From: Pithys albifrons albifrons
Taxonomy: Eukaryota; Chordata; Aves; Passeriformes; Thamnophilidae
NCBI RefSeq assembly: GCF_047495875.1
Contig: NC_092497.1
Coordinates: 6,416,937 to 6,480,936, forward strand
Reading direction: 5' to 3'
DNA length: 64,000 nt
Part shown: positions 20,401-32,600 of the stretch, in pieces
How the letters are laid out: every line of letters starts with the position of its first letter
Numbering within the stretch: the stretch's first letter is position 1
Translations under genes and position numbers: made by a program
The notes under the pieces: generated by a model
The model's database searches: none
Told to the model about the DNA's origin: nothing
What the model saw: the letters and a program-made list of their open reading frames with translations, nothing else

Positions 20401-23400
20401 TTTACTGAAATAGATTTTTTTAATGCAATTTCCTTGAAATCAATTTGATCTTCAAATAATTTCAACGAAGAACAGAATCCCTGGAGTATAGTGAACTATA
20501 TTTTATGTTCTTCTTCACTGAAATATTTTGAAATCAGAATAAGATAGCTTTATTATTATTGTTATTTTTATTATTACCTTGCTAAATCTCTCATTGAGAA
20601 GACTTGAAAAAGGCTGAAAAGCATTGTGAGATTATTTTCTTAAGGCTGGAAATGTCATTAATTTCAAATTATTACAATTATTTTTCTTTTTCAGACTCCC
20701 CTAAAAATCAGCTGAACATTCTTCCTTTTATTTCTCATGCTTTTATTTTGACTTGTATATTTAGACATTGACTGTATATTATAAAACAAAAACAATGCAC
20801 AATTTAAGGTAAATTTCATGGTTTCAGTATTATTCTCATGACTTTCATGGAGCATGACAGGCATATAGACCTTTTTGTCCCAGGAAAAAAAGAGTCTTAG
20901 TTTTGAAGAACACAAAAACAATACTATTTTCCATATCACCAAAGCTTCTGCATAAAAGGTTAAAATATCACATGCAGCATATGTCAGGAAATTCCTAGGA
21001 AAGCCAGCACCATAGTAAAATAATTTATGCAGTCAAATTTCAGTATTTGTGACAATTTCCTTATTTCCATTCCTTTAAATACTTATGCAGCCACATTCAA
21101 GGTGGGGCTTTTTTTTTTTGTTTGTTTGTTTATCCTTAGAAAAAAGATGACAGCTTGAGGAGCTTAATTAATTAGTTGCAGATATTTATAAAATGCACAA
21201 TGTGCCACTTGTTTTTTGTCTATATGAGCAGGATTATAACATAGTTTTGAAAATCTTGACCCTGCTTTAGTCAGGCAGAGGAACTATATGACTTCTGGAA
21301 GCCTGTTCTAGAATGATTTATGAAAATCTATGAATCTTGTTCTTGACTCTTTTTAGGATTTAGTGGCTTACAAGATATAGCACAAATCAGGTCTTCCGCC
21401 TTTCCCCAGCATTTCCCATATTCCTAGTGGGTTGTTAATAATACATCAGTTTTGTGAAGATCTCTGAATGAAACTCACATTTCAGAAATGGAAAACATTT
21501 CTGGCACAGTAGTGAAGAGAGCAGAAAAAAATATTTATAGTAAGGGGTTAAATTTGAAAAGGGAAAAACATTCTTTGTGTCATGCCAGCAGCTGTGAACA
21601 AAATTAATTTGCCTCTCAAATATAGCCCCTAGGGAAGATCCTAGGAGTGTTGTGTGAAATAGAAAGTTGTAAATGTCCCAGAGACCTTATACAATTTTAG
21701 GGCTTGCTCAAAATCAGAAGTGAAAACTAAATAGTGCTAAAAAGAGAATGAAACAATAAAATAAAAATGTTTTAACTCCCATTGTAGATTGCGTTTAGGA
21801 AGCAAAAATCAGACATAACCAAGCATTCATTCTCTTGCTTCAATTCTGGTCTCAACTCTCTAGTGGCTTTTCCTCCATTCTGTATTCTCCTGTTAAACTT
21901 GGTTTGGGGTTTTTTTGCTGTATTTTACTGCCTCTACTTTAGCTGCTGTCTCCTCATTCCTCTTTCTTTACTCTGCTTAATTCACCAAAGCATTTGTGCC
22001 TGCTTGATCTGATTGACTTCAACAGGCTTTCTCAGAAGCTGTAAGTGAAGTCTGTGGTCTCTGTCCCCTTGTTCCTCTTTCAGCCACGTACTTTCTTATT
22101 AACTTTTAAACAGTCCAAATCTCTAGGGCAGTGAACCCCCTTAACTCCTTCTGACACAGGTGGAAGCTGAAGATAACTGACATTTCATAGGAGCTGCTCA
22201 GCATTTTATGGTATTGATACATAAATGCCTGATGGGTTAGATCCAAAGTCTCCTGAATTCAATGGAAAAATCTCTCATTGACTCAAGCAGGCTTTGGATC
22301 AAACCCTATTTGTTTATCTGCCCTTCTCTGTTAACCTTTGATGTTTCTCATCTTTCCATATCAATACCCCTTGCTAGAGGCAATCTTGGCAGGACTAAAA
22401 ACATGGTGAAAATTAATAAGGTAATAACATTATTCAACACATTAAAAAAAAAGTTTGCTTTAATTTACTTTAAATGAGCAAAAGTTTGAGAGCAGAGTAG
22501 CATTTAGAATATTAGATTTGGTACACTGGATTTTTTTGCTTTGAGAAATTAATTTGTGAAATTGCATGTAACTGAGGAGATTCAAAATGACCCAAAAGAG
22601 TATGGGAAAAGGTACAGGTGGAAAGAAGAAGTTAAAAATGGGGGGAAAAAAACCAAGCAACACCCCTAATTGTTTGATTATATTATTTTAATTTTGGATT
22701 CTTCCTTTCCTTTTATAAAACACATAACTCAGTGTGCAGATTCTCTGCAGTTTATAAAGAAAACATGAGATATGCTGATGCATAAAATATTGGGCCCAGC
22801 ATCACAGTATGTGCAAAATTCCATACAAAATTCAGATGTACGGTGAAATAGGAATTCCTTATTTCTCATCTAGATTAAAATGGGTGCATAATTTATCTGT
22901 GCAAAACATATGCAATGCTCTTTCTTAATAATTTATATAAAAAAAGATGTTTTGGCATTTAGCGCCAAGGACAATTCTTGCAAAAGGCTGATAGGAAAAC
23001 GCATGCTAAAACCAGCATTTCGTTTAAGCAAAGGACATCTTTTTTATTATCCCCTTCCTCATTTTAATTAAATAGACACAACATAAACATGACCAACTTC
23101 ATAAAAGTTAAGTGGCTAAGCTTACCCAATAATTTTTAAATTTCAAGACACTTTGACATTATATGTAAATGCATTAGGGTTAATATTTGAGCTATGTTAC
23201 ATATGAATCTGCAACAGGAACAGAATCTACAAATCTAAGAAACTTTCTCATGTTTTAGGTATATACTTAAATACATGAATAAAACAAATAGACAATTGGG
23301 AGAATAGCAATCTGTCCAAAGGTCACATAGATGCTCAGATAACACAGCATTAAGGAAACATTTCATAGTATTATAAAGGATGGTAATGTCACCTTTTTGT

Positions 23401-23837
23401 TCAATTTGTGCATAGAGAAGACTAAAAAAGTGTTGAGAGCTCTCAGGAACTTTCTGAGCCATAAACACACCTGGACTATTAAAACATTCTGCACACACCT
23501 CATGATCACCTCAGGGTCCATATATAGTGAGTGGAGGGTGGAGAGAATGCTTCAAAATAGGATCTGATGCTTATGGAATTTTTCTACAAGCAGACCAGGG
23601 AAGCAGAGACAGAGTTGAGATTGTTTGAGAAATCAAACTGCAATTACAGCAGAAAGAGCGCTCAGGACTGGACACAGGCATGATCTGATGTAAGGACAGA
23701 GCAGGTGTACAGCATCCCCCTTGTAATGCATCAGGTAATGTAAGGCTGTGCAAGCTATTGCTCATGGGGAGCTTACAGTGTTCTTGGCCCTCTGTGGAAA
23801 ATGCATCCTTATTAATTAGTGAATCTTGATGAAGAGC
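17451..23837. other. Intergenic, no gene seen
   Basis: A long AT-rich stretch. A small (AAAT)n-like microsatellite lies at about 17868-17925 and a purine-rich block at about 20025-20140. A very old CR1 remnant may exist near 23665-23730, but I cannot support it. No open frame looks coding. Confidence 0.5.
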
Positions 23838-24423
23838 TGTGGTGGTTTGACCTTGGCTATATGCCAAGAACACACCAAGCCTTTCTATCATTCCCACTTC
23901 CCAGCTGGACAGAGAAGAGAAAATAAGATGCAAAACAACTCATAGGTTGAGATAAGGCAGTTTACTAAAGCAAAAGCATACCTTTGCAAGCACAAAAGCA
24001 AAGAGAAAAAGAAAGGTTTATTCTCTCCCTGCCACCAGCAAGTGATGTCTGGCATTTCTGGAAAGCAGGGTTTCAGCATGCACAGGAGTTGTTCCAGAAG
24101 GCAAACATTGCAAATAACAAATTTCACTCCCCACCTTCCTCTTTCTTCCCTTAGCTTCCATAGCTGAGCTGATGTCATATGGAATATCCCCATGGTTAGT
24201 TTGGGTTAGCTGTCCTGATTGTACCCCTCCCAGGATGTTGCCCACCCTCAGTCCAAAATTGGAGAGGGGATGTTGGAGAGACAAAGTTGATGCTCTGCCA
24301 GCACTGCCCAGCAGTGCCAAACACTGATGTGTTATAAACACCTTTCTAGGTATCAATGCAAAGCACAGCACTGTGAGGGCTGCTATGGCGAAAGTGAACT
24401 CCAGTTCAGCCAGACCCAACGCA
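23838..24423 (-). mobile_element. Solo LTR, minus strand
   Basis: The plus strand starts tgtggtggtttgaccttggc and ends at about gacccaacgca, so the sense strand is TG...CA of about 586 bp. Blocks such as gggatattccatatgacatc and the end with ggtcaaaccaccaca are of a kind I know from LTRs common in bird genomes. No internal sequence adjoins it. No clear target duplication was found, so the far boundary is approximate. Confidence 0.72.
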
Positions 24424-24650
24424 AGCGTGATAGTGGAGACTGAGGATCAATTACCAGCACCATTTCTGTACAACAATGCAAGACTAGATTGCTCACTTTC
24501 TGAAGATGTACTTCAGAAAATTTCTGCTTTGGGTAGGTAAACTTAAACATCCATACAAAAATAACATGCTAGTGACACCAAAAATCTGTGTGCTTTACAC
24601 TTTTGTTCAAGTATGTCTATATGTACAGAAAGATTTAGTGTAATGCAAAC

Positions 24651-25079
24651 TATAGGAATCAAAATTCAGCGACCAGCAGAAAAAGAACTGACAAGCTTAA
24701 GCATTAAATCATGGTCAACAGAGGCTGAGAGAAATCCCATCACCAAGGACCAGACAAGGCCTGTTTATGTTCAGCCTTGTTGAGTAGCCTGTCTCCTGCA
24801 GCAGGATAAGGAAGGACTTTTGAGATGATGTTATCAGACCATGTTGAAACCCTTTGTTCTCTTCCCCCCCCATGTAAATTCTGGTTATAGAAAATATTAA
24901 CCACTTCTGTAACTCTAGCAGAAGCCTGTGTAATCTAGTTAACATAGGTTACCATAACACATCCTCCTGATTAATATGTCCTGCCCCCAAGACCCTTAAA
25001 TTGTGTGTTGTGTGTTCAATAAAGTATTTCAGTTTCTACACCCCCAAAACCGCGATTGTGTAGATTTTGGACCTTTACA
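24651..25079 (+). mobile_element. Probable solo LTR, plus strand (429 bp)
   Basis: The 3' part looks like an LTR R-U5: a poly(A) signal aataaa at 25018-25023 followed by about 55 bp ending in tttaca. The 6-bp direct repeat gcaaac flanks 24651-25079 exactly (24645-24650 and 25080-25085). The first bases are tata rather than tgta, so the 5' end may be mutated or the boundary wrong. The outer ends are loosely inverted repeats. Confidence 0.5.
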
Positions 25080-25328
25080 GCAAACAGATTGTCATCTGAT
25101 GTAGCTGGAATTATTATGTAAATTCTCTCCCCTGCCACTAACTAACCATGCCATTAGTTAACAAAGGAAGTAGTTAACTGCTACCGTTTTCTTCTTGATG
25201 GCTTGGGCTGGGCCAGGTTGTCTCTTTTGTTTTTGGGGACATTTTTTTCCATTCTTAGCTTGGAGGAACCCAGGAGCGGTGTGTGTGTGCACTGCTGAGG
25301 AGGGAAGCTTATTCTCCTGCTCCTCCTC

Positions 25329-26357
25329 CAGAGAGTGCTGATGAACAGAACTGCATCCAGCTGGTGGCCGGTCACTAGTGGTGCTCCCCCGGGGTCTGTG
25401 TTGGGTCCAGTCCTGTCTAGCATCTTTATTGATGATTTAGATGAGGGGATTGAGTCCATCATCAGCAAATTTGCTGATGACACCAAGTTGGGAGGAAGTG
25501 TCGACCTGCTGGAAGGCAGGAGGGCTCTGCAGAGGGATCTGGATAGACTTGAGAGATGGACTGATTCCAATGGGATGAAGTTCAATAAGGCCAAGTGCCG
25601 GGTCCTGCACTTTGGCCACAACAACCCCCTGCAGCGCTACAGGCTGGGCACAGAGTGGCTGGAAAGCAGCCAGGCAGAAAGGGACCTGAGGGTACTAATT
25701 GGCAGGAAGCTGAACATGAGTCAACAGTGTGCCCAGGTGGCCAAGAAGGCCAATGGAATCCTGCCCTGTATCAAAAATAGTGTGGCCAGCAGGACCAGGG
25801 AAGTGATCCTTCCCCTGTACTCTGCATTGGTGAGGCCACACCTTGAGTGTTGTGTTCGGTTCTGGGCCCCTCAGTTCAGAAAGGATATTGAGGTGCTGGA
25901 GCGAGTCCAGAGAAGAGCAACAAGGCTGGGGAAGGGACTGGAGCATAAGTCCTATGGGGAGAGGCTGAGGGAGCTGGGGTTGTTTAGCCTGGAGAAGAGG
26001 AGGCTCAGAGGTGACCTCATCACTGTCTAGAACTACCTGAAGGGAAGTTCTAGCCAGGTGGGGGTTAGTCTCTTCTTCCAGGCATTTAGCCATGGGACAA
26101 GGGGGCACGGGCTTAAGCTCTTCCAGGGGAAATTTAAGTTGGAGATCAGAAAAAAATTCTTTCCAGAGAGAGTGCTCAGGCATTGGAATGGGCTGCCCAG
26201 AGAGGTGGTGGAGTCACCATCCCTGGAGATTTTTAAACTGAGATTGGCCGTGGCACTGAGTGCCATGATCTAGTAAACGGACTGGAGTTGGACCAAGGGT
26301 TGGACTCGATGTTCTCAGAGGTCTTTTCCAACCCAATCGATTCTATGATTCTATGCT
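25329..26357 (+). mobile_element. CR1 LINE inserted into an LTR
   Basis: Plus orientation, 5'-truncated at about cagagagtgctgatgaac and ending in the tail attctatgattctatg. It sits inside the LTR of 25097-27042, which fixes the order of events: LTR first, CR1 later. The reverse-transcriptase end is still open for 231 codons, so it is one of the younger CR1 copies in the window. Confidence 0.92.
25335..26030 (+). pseudogene. CR1 reverse transcriptase, C-terminal part
   Basis: The open frame of 231 codons covers the end of the CR1 ORF2 protein: RT motif GSVLGPVL near residue 20, the catalytic FADD box at 46-49, and then the thumb and C-terminal region with [36 protein letters not shown] and RRLRGDLIT. 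The endonuclease and the first half of RT are missing because of 5' truncation, so it cannot work. The stop (tag, 26028-26030) comes a few codons before the usual CR1 end. The FADD residues are intact. Confidence 0.88.
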
Positions 26358-27042
26358 GCTGGCTGCTACTGTAGCTTCTTGCTGAGCCGCTTCTTTTCTC
26401 CTCGCCAGGGCTATTCTCCTGGTTTCTGCATTTGGGGGTCCCGATCTCTGCTCCAGTCTCACCGTCACTTGCAGCCTCACAGCCTGCCCGCCCCGGCTGG
26501 GGCAGTGACCCAAGAGAGAGAGAGTTGCAGCTGCTTTCCAGGACACGTGGCAGTTTCTCTGCTTCCAGTTTTCCTTCTTCATTTGGGACAATGGACAGGG
26601 AGGGAGAGACAGAGTTCATCTGAGTGCTGATCGCTTGTCTGTCTTGCTGGAGAGGGACTGGGAGCTCACCTGTAGCCAGCCGGGTTGTGACGCTGATACC
26701 GCTCATAAGTATAACTCTTCTCCAGGAGGAAACTTGCTGGTGTGGGGGTTGTTGTGGGGGTTGTTGTTCGTTTGGGTTTTTTTTTCTGTGGCGTTGGGGA
26801 AGCAGTTTTGTTCTGATCTGTTTATAGTTATATTTATACCTACATATATATATGTATATATATATATATGCACACACACATATATATATAGCAGTTAAGA
26901 ACAGTTATCCTTCTTGTATTCATTGTCTGAATAAAGTTCCTTTTTCTTAAATTTGGTAAAGAGTGGCGTGATTATTGTGGAGGAAACCCCCCTCCTCTGC
27001 TTGTGGGTAAACATTTTGGTTTTTGCCCCTCACACCAAGACA

Positions 27043-27675
27043 ATCACACATCAAGCAACTGTGGCTGACTCCTCCTCTAAAGCTCTTCTTGTTTTAGTGA
27101 AATCCTACAAATAACAAGTTCCAGTTCCATATAACAGAATTTCTAATTACATTGTGACAAAAACAAGGAATTCATTGGCTTTGCTGTTGTCTTCCCCATC
27201 ACTGTAGAGTTCATGGATGGCACTACTTTTCATGTTGAAAAATCCTTTTCAATGGAATCTCAGCCCTTGAAGGGGGGTGGGGAGGAAAAATAGTGAAGTG
27301 TGACTAAAATCTTATTTCCTATTTTATACTTAATATGACATCTTTCAGAGGGAATAGGATTTCCCTGTGTATATTTAACTGTTTTCAGTTTTATATATAG
27401 TCCTCAAACTTCTATCTATTCAGCTGTTTACCTAATAAATATAAATACATTTCCTAGTTGAAGGTTTCAGTTTCCACTCTTGCTCATGATCGTTTTTTAA
27501 ATCAGTACAACTTTAGTACGTATCAAACAGTTAATATGTGACAGGATTGAAGGCAGTAAGTGTAATTTGTGTTTTGTGATATATTTTGTCTTAACATTTT
27601 CACAGTTTATGAGATTATTTTAAGTCCATATTGTCCAAAAAAGGAAACATATAGGAACTATTTCTTTTATCCTAA
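27043..27675. other. Intergenic, nothing recognised
   Basis: Unique AT-rich sequence between the split LTR and the GGAA array. Confidence 0.55.
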
Positions 27676-28330
27676 AGAGAGAGAAGGGGAGGGCGGGAGG
27701 AAGGAAGGGCGGAAGGAAGGGCGGAAGGAAGGAAGGAAGGGCGGAAGGAAGGAAGGGCGGAAGGAAGGAAGGAAGGAAGGAAGGAAGGAAGGAAGGAAGG
27801 AAGGAAGGAAGGAAGGAAGGAAGGAAGGAAGGAAGGAAGGAAGGAAGGAAGGAAGGAAGGAAGGAAGGAAGGAGGGAAGGGGGGAGGGAGGGAAGGAGGG
27901 AGGGAAGGAAGGAGGGAGGGAAGGAAGGAGGGAAGGAAGGAGGGAGGGAAGGAAGGAGGGAGGGAAGGAAGGAGGGAAGGAGGGAAGGAGGGAAGGAATT
28001 CGGAAGGAAGGAGGGAGGGAGGGAAGGAAGGAAGGAAGGAAGGAAGGAAGGAAGGAAGGAAGGAAGGAAGGAAGGAAGGAAGGAAGGAAGGAAGGAAGGA
28101 AGGAAGGAAGGAAGGAAGGAAGGAAGGAAGGAAGGAAGGAAGGAAGGAAGGAAGGAAGGAAGGAAGGAAGGAAGGAAGGAAGGAAGGAAGGAAGGAAGGA
28201 AGGAAGGAAGGAAGGAAGGAAGGAAGGAAGGAAGGAAGGAAGGAAGGAAGGAAGGAAGGAAGGAAGGAAGGAAGGAAGGAAGGAAGGAAGGAAGGAAGGA
28301 AGGAAGGAAGGAAGGAAGGAAGGAAGGAAA
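27676..28330 (+). repeat. GGAA microsatellite, about 650 bp
   Basis: A purine-only array on the plus strand. It begins with gggcggaa variants, becomes pure GGAA (about 27753-27870), changes to GGAGGGAA variants with one ggaattcgg interruption near 27997, and is again pure from about 28020 to 28329. The FLPS-type and GRKE-type peptides it could encode are artefacts of the repeat. A homopurine tract of this length can form triplex DNA, and GGAA is the core of ETS-family binding sites. Confidence 0.97.
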
Positions 28331-29354
28331 TCTTGAAACTGTGTAATTGAAATAAAGACACGGTAACATTTATTGTTAGATAATATATATACACACCATA
28401 AGTACAACAAGCTGAAGTTTGGAGAAACACTTTTAGATACTGAATGCACTTAGATTGCAGTATCGTAAAAGAGCACCTGTAAGTCACTCAGTCCCTATTT
28501 GCACTAGATCTATCCAGAAATTTGATCAAAAAGAATATACTCTGACAGCTGAATTTCTTAAACACAGGTGATCTTTTATCATGACTTGCTTAACAACCTC
28601 ACTTATGGACTATTTTCAGAGTTTTCACAAAAGTTTCTTCAAACTTTATGACAGTACTTTTCGAGATCAATGAGTTTTTCAAATTAGAAGAGACCTTATC
28701 CTTCCTCTAAAAAATATCTCATGAGGTTTTTGGTTGGTTTTTTTTTAAACTGTTCACCTTTTTGATATAAGGCTTAAAATTTCAGATGAAAAGTTATCTC
28801 TCTGTATGACCTGGAAGATTTTCCCCACCGTCTCAAGTACTTGGTTGATTTGGATAGGATACTGGCTTGTGGTATCTCATATTCACAGTAGAATAATTTC
28901 TTAACCTTGAAGTCCATCAGTATCAGAAGCTGTTGTGCTGAAGTTCAGTATTCACTATATCATTTCTAAACCATCACCCAGTATGCCTCCTCCTGTGAAT
29001 AGTCAGAACAGTTAAAACTAAAATTGCCTTCCCTCTCTCACTCTTCAAATCAGAGTAAGACATTTGGTGATCAGTGGTTATGGGCAGTTTCCTGCCATAG
29101 AGACATTATCAAAGTCTCTGCACACTGAAAATGATAGCTACTAGAGCCTTTTGCTCAATCTGTGCATAATTTTCTCAGCTGGTACTTAAGATTCTGGTGA
29201 ACAGTGAATTTGCTTCCATGTTAATGTATAGGAAACATAGTTGTTAACTGTTCAAACAGATACGCACAGTGTATCCTGACACTCTGCAGAGCCTGGACCT
29301 TGTTATTAAACACTTATTGAGGAGGATGAATTGTTTTAGCCAGATGAATTGTTT
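28331..29354. other. Intergenic, nothing recognised
   Basis: Unique sequence, no coding or repeat signal. Confidence 0.55.
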
Positions 29355-29585
29355 GACCAGATTTGGGGAGTAGAGGAACTACAGGAGTTGGCTTCTGTGA
29401 GAAGTTGCCAGAAGCTTCACCATGCCTGATGGAATCAGTGCCAGCCAGATCCAAGGCTGAGCCCATCAGCAACAGTGGTAGCACCTCTGGGACAACGTAT
29501 TTAAGGATTAAAAAAAGAAAAAAAAAAAAAAAAAAAAAAAAAAGAGGTATTGTGCAGAAGCAAATTTCAGCCAGAGAAGCCAGAA
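29355..29585 (+). mobile_element. 5' fragment of an LTR of the 43638-44626 family
   Basis: Segments ggcttctgtgagaagttgcc, aaggctgagcccatcagcaa and gtggtagcacctctggga follow the same order as ggtttctatgagaagctgct and aaggctgagcttatcagag in the LTR at 43638. A run of 26 A (29518-29543) interrupts it. The rest of the LTR is absent. Confidence 0.75.
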
Positions 29586-29607
29586 TCTCTAGATTAACAG
29601 TTGCATT

Positions 29608-29665
29608 CAGTGATCTTACAGGTCTTTTCCAATCTGAACAATTCTGTGATTTCTCTTTAGCTGTT
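29608..29665 (+). mobile_element. CR1 3' tail, very short
   Basis: gatcttacaggtcttttcca followed by atctgaacaattctgtgat is the last part of a CR1 3' UTR. Short but typical. Confidence 0.6.
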
Positions 29666-32600
29666 GTGTAACCTTAGTTTCTTTTTGAGAATTTCTCTGA
29701 TCTGTAGTGTGATAACCTTATGTGAAAAGGTGCTGTTTTCCTGTATAACTTGGATGGATACTGATAACACTTTTACCTGTCCCAGGACAGTGAGCACAGT
29801 CAGTAGATAGAACCTACTGGAAACAGGTAGCAAAACACTGATGTTAGGATTTCTTTCACAATGTTTTTAGGGTCACTGACAGAACCAGCAGACACTACAA
29901 GACAGGCTTTAAAATACACTTTTACACATTAGCAGTAGTGATTTATTAATACTGACTTTCTTAAGTTTGCTTCATATCCCCTCGTAATACTAGATGTTCT
30001 TATTTCTTTTTCTTCAGAAAAAAAAGCTCTTTTTGTTTGGGTTTTTTGTTCAGTTTTGGGTTTTGTTTTGGTTTGGGTTTAGTTTTGTTTTATTTCATTT
30101 TATTTTGGTTGGTTTGTTAGGAGCAGAACATTGCTTTTAAGGAACCCAGCTTCCTGGGTATAACTTTCAAAATGAATATTCACACTCCAGTTTTTTCTCA
30201 AGCTGCCAAAGGCTCTCCAAAATACTTGTGTGTAGTTTTTTATTTTTGCTCTTGGTAACATGAAATAAGGTGTTAGTAAAATAGTTTACACATGAGTTTA
30301 ATGCATAATGGACACGTAAGTTATGCTTTTATTGTTATTAAAATGTTGCTCCTCTGCCTAATACATTCCACTGACAAATCCAAACTGCCTTCAGTCCATA
30401 CTGGCATCTAGGAGACCTTCATACACACATTTGGCCTAGCCTCAGATTTTTTGATGATTGGATATTACTGGAAAAAAAACCGGATATTGCAAAAATGGAG
30501 GCAGTTATGATATGAATTGCAATGGTGCAACAAAAAAAGTTACGTTTTTATAAATCTAGTCTCAGGGTGTCGGACTGGAGTCTAAGCAAGCAATAACTTG
30601 GTGGTTTGGGGTAATAGGTAAGGAACACAGATCATTATATCACAACATTTTCAGAAGTTCAATTCTATATATATGTATGCCAAAATGTTTTAAAATGATC
30701 ACACTTTCCTAAAACATATAAACAGCTTAGTGTGGGAACAGTGAATTGACAACAGCAAAACATTATTCTAACATCTTGCATATAATTTAAAATACTAATC
30801 TTTGCCTTACATGTTGAAACAGTTAACTTTAGATGTCAAAGAAAACAAAGATGGCAGTGTCAGTATTTGCATTTTAAAAATAAGAGAAATAAGACAATTA
30901 AAAAAAGTGAAAGTTCAGAAATCCAGAAAAAAGCTATGAAGAAAGATCAATATAATTGTGGCCATTTTGTGAAAGTAAAGACCACTGCAAAAGAATTTGA
31001 TAACACCCTTCAAATACATAAATGTCTGCTAAAAATGGGATGTTTATTTTCCAAGTCCAGAATTAATGGGACAAATGAATGGATTTAAACTGCATTAAGG
31101 GTCAGGTTGGATTCAAGGAAAGTCTGACCGGAATTTCCATAGGTTAAAGCAATGTGGAATAGTTTGGCTGGAAAAGTCCTGGAGTAGCTAGCACCAGAGA
31201 CCTCAACATCATGTCTTAGGAATAACATTGGTAGAACTGAACCTTGGGACACAAGAGAGATAGAGTAGCTGAGTTGCTTACATTTCTGAGTCTTGATTCT
31301 GTACACATTGTAAATCTTTCTCTAAAATTTTCTCTGTAAAATTGATGCATTTCTGCATAATGCCTTTTTTGTTTGTTTGTTTGAGTTTTGTTTTGTTTTG
31401 TTTTTGTGAGAGTCATAAGTTAAGACCACACCAAGTGGCTTGAGACTGAAAAACTAGCACTTTTTTTTTTCCTGACAGTGCTGTAGGGACCTATTCAGGT
31501 TTCCTTTGCTATTATTTTACAGGGTGTCCCTGAAACTTAGTCCTTTAAATCAATTAACTTTTTTTGCCTACAGATGTCATCTACAAATTCTATCTTTTGT
31601 GATGAGATTTCTTCATCAGCTTAGATGGAAATAATGACTTTTTTTGATCTTTGACAGAAATTGCTGTCTGGTAGCTTTTTCATCCAGCACTGGCTATTTT
31701 TTGAATGATATTTAGGACCGATGGTGGATTCTTTATTTTTTTCTCACAGTTTTTCAGTTTTTCGTATTTGTATGATGGTTAATGTCTACCTTTTAAGAGA
31801 AAAATAACCATGCAAACACTTAAAGCCCATACTTTTTTCCCATTGGTGAATGGCATTGGTGAGGATGTGTCAGACAAAGTTTCTGATAAAAGAACCAACA
31901 TGTGATTGTACTGATAACTTATCTAAAGCTGCTGAGCTAAAGTCTGCAGAACTGACACAGCTTGCCTAGAAATATATGACTGACAGTCAATCACTATATA
32001 GCATAGAAACCCAGACCCATTTTTTAACATCAGGTATTTCTAAAACAGTCCAGGAATTTGCATGAAGATTTCTCTCTTGAGTGGCTCAGCAAAGAGATTT
32101 GCCCATGGTCATTACTATGGATAAGTAACACCAATCACTACTTAATAATTATTCTTCTAGCTTTAATATTGTTTCTTCAATATTGCTTTAAACAATAGTG
32201 CACTGTACTAGCAGTTATAACTATCCATACTGTGCAGTAATTAATTCTGATTGAAGTACCTTAAGTAATAGTATATTTTATTAATATTAATATATTTGGC
32301 CATCATCTTTAATCCTGGAGGAAAAAGTCATACAAAAATTCAATTACAACTAAATAATTCCTTAAACAGAAATTGTTGACTATGTCTGTGGATAAGATTG
32401 GATACACACACTTAGACCCCTCTGTGAGAAGGATTTTAAGAAAGCAAGGGAGTCCTTTCTGCACCTCATGACTCAACAGGGGTGTTTCCTTGATAAATGT
32501 TACTTGAAGCTTCCATTCTGCACACAAATATCACCTGACATTCGTCCAGTGCATGGAATGGAAAGGATAACAACTAGTCTCTTAGTTTAGTTTTTTTTTT

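Larger units (their letters stand above)
25097..27042 (+). mobile_element. Solo LTR related to the ERV-L provirus LTR, split by a CR1
   Basis: Left part 25097-25328, right part 26358-27042, with a CR1 in between. The left part aligns with the start of the sense LTR of the provirus (ttattatgtaaattctctcc, ttagttaacaaaggaag). The right part aligns with its end (cagttatccttcttgta, gattattgtggagga, tgcttgtgggtaaa, ending caccaagaca). A poly(A) signal aataaa is at 26930-26935 and a (TA)n tract is near 26843-26890. Without the CR1 the LTR is about 917 bp. Confidence 0.85.

Noticed and set aside
27569..28487. Long open frames rich in Gly-Arg-Lys-Glu or Phe-Leu-Pro-Ser across the GGAA array, also at 47330-48646
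   Set aside because: A tetranucleotide repeat has no stop in most frames; the peptides are pure repeats on both strands and in several frames.
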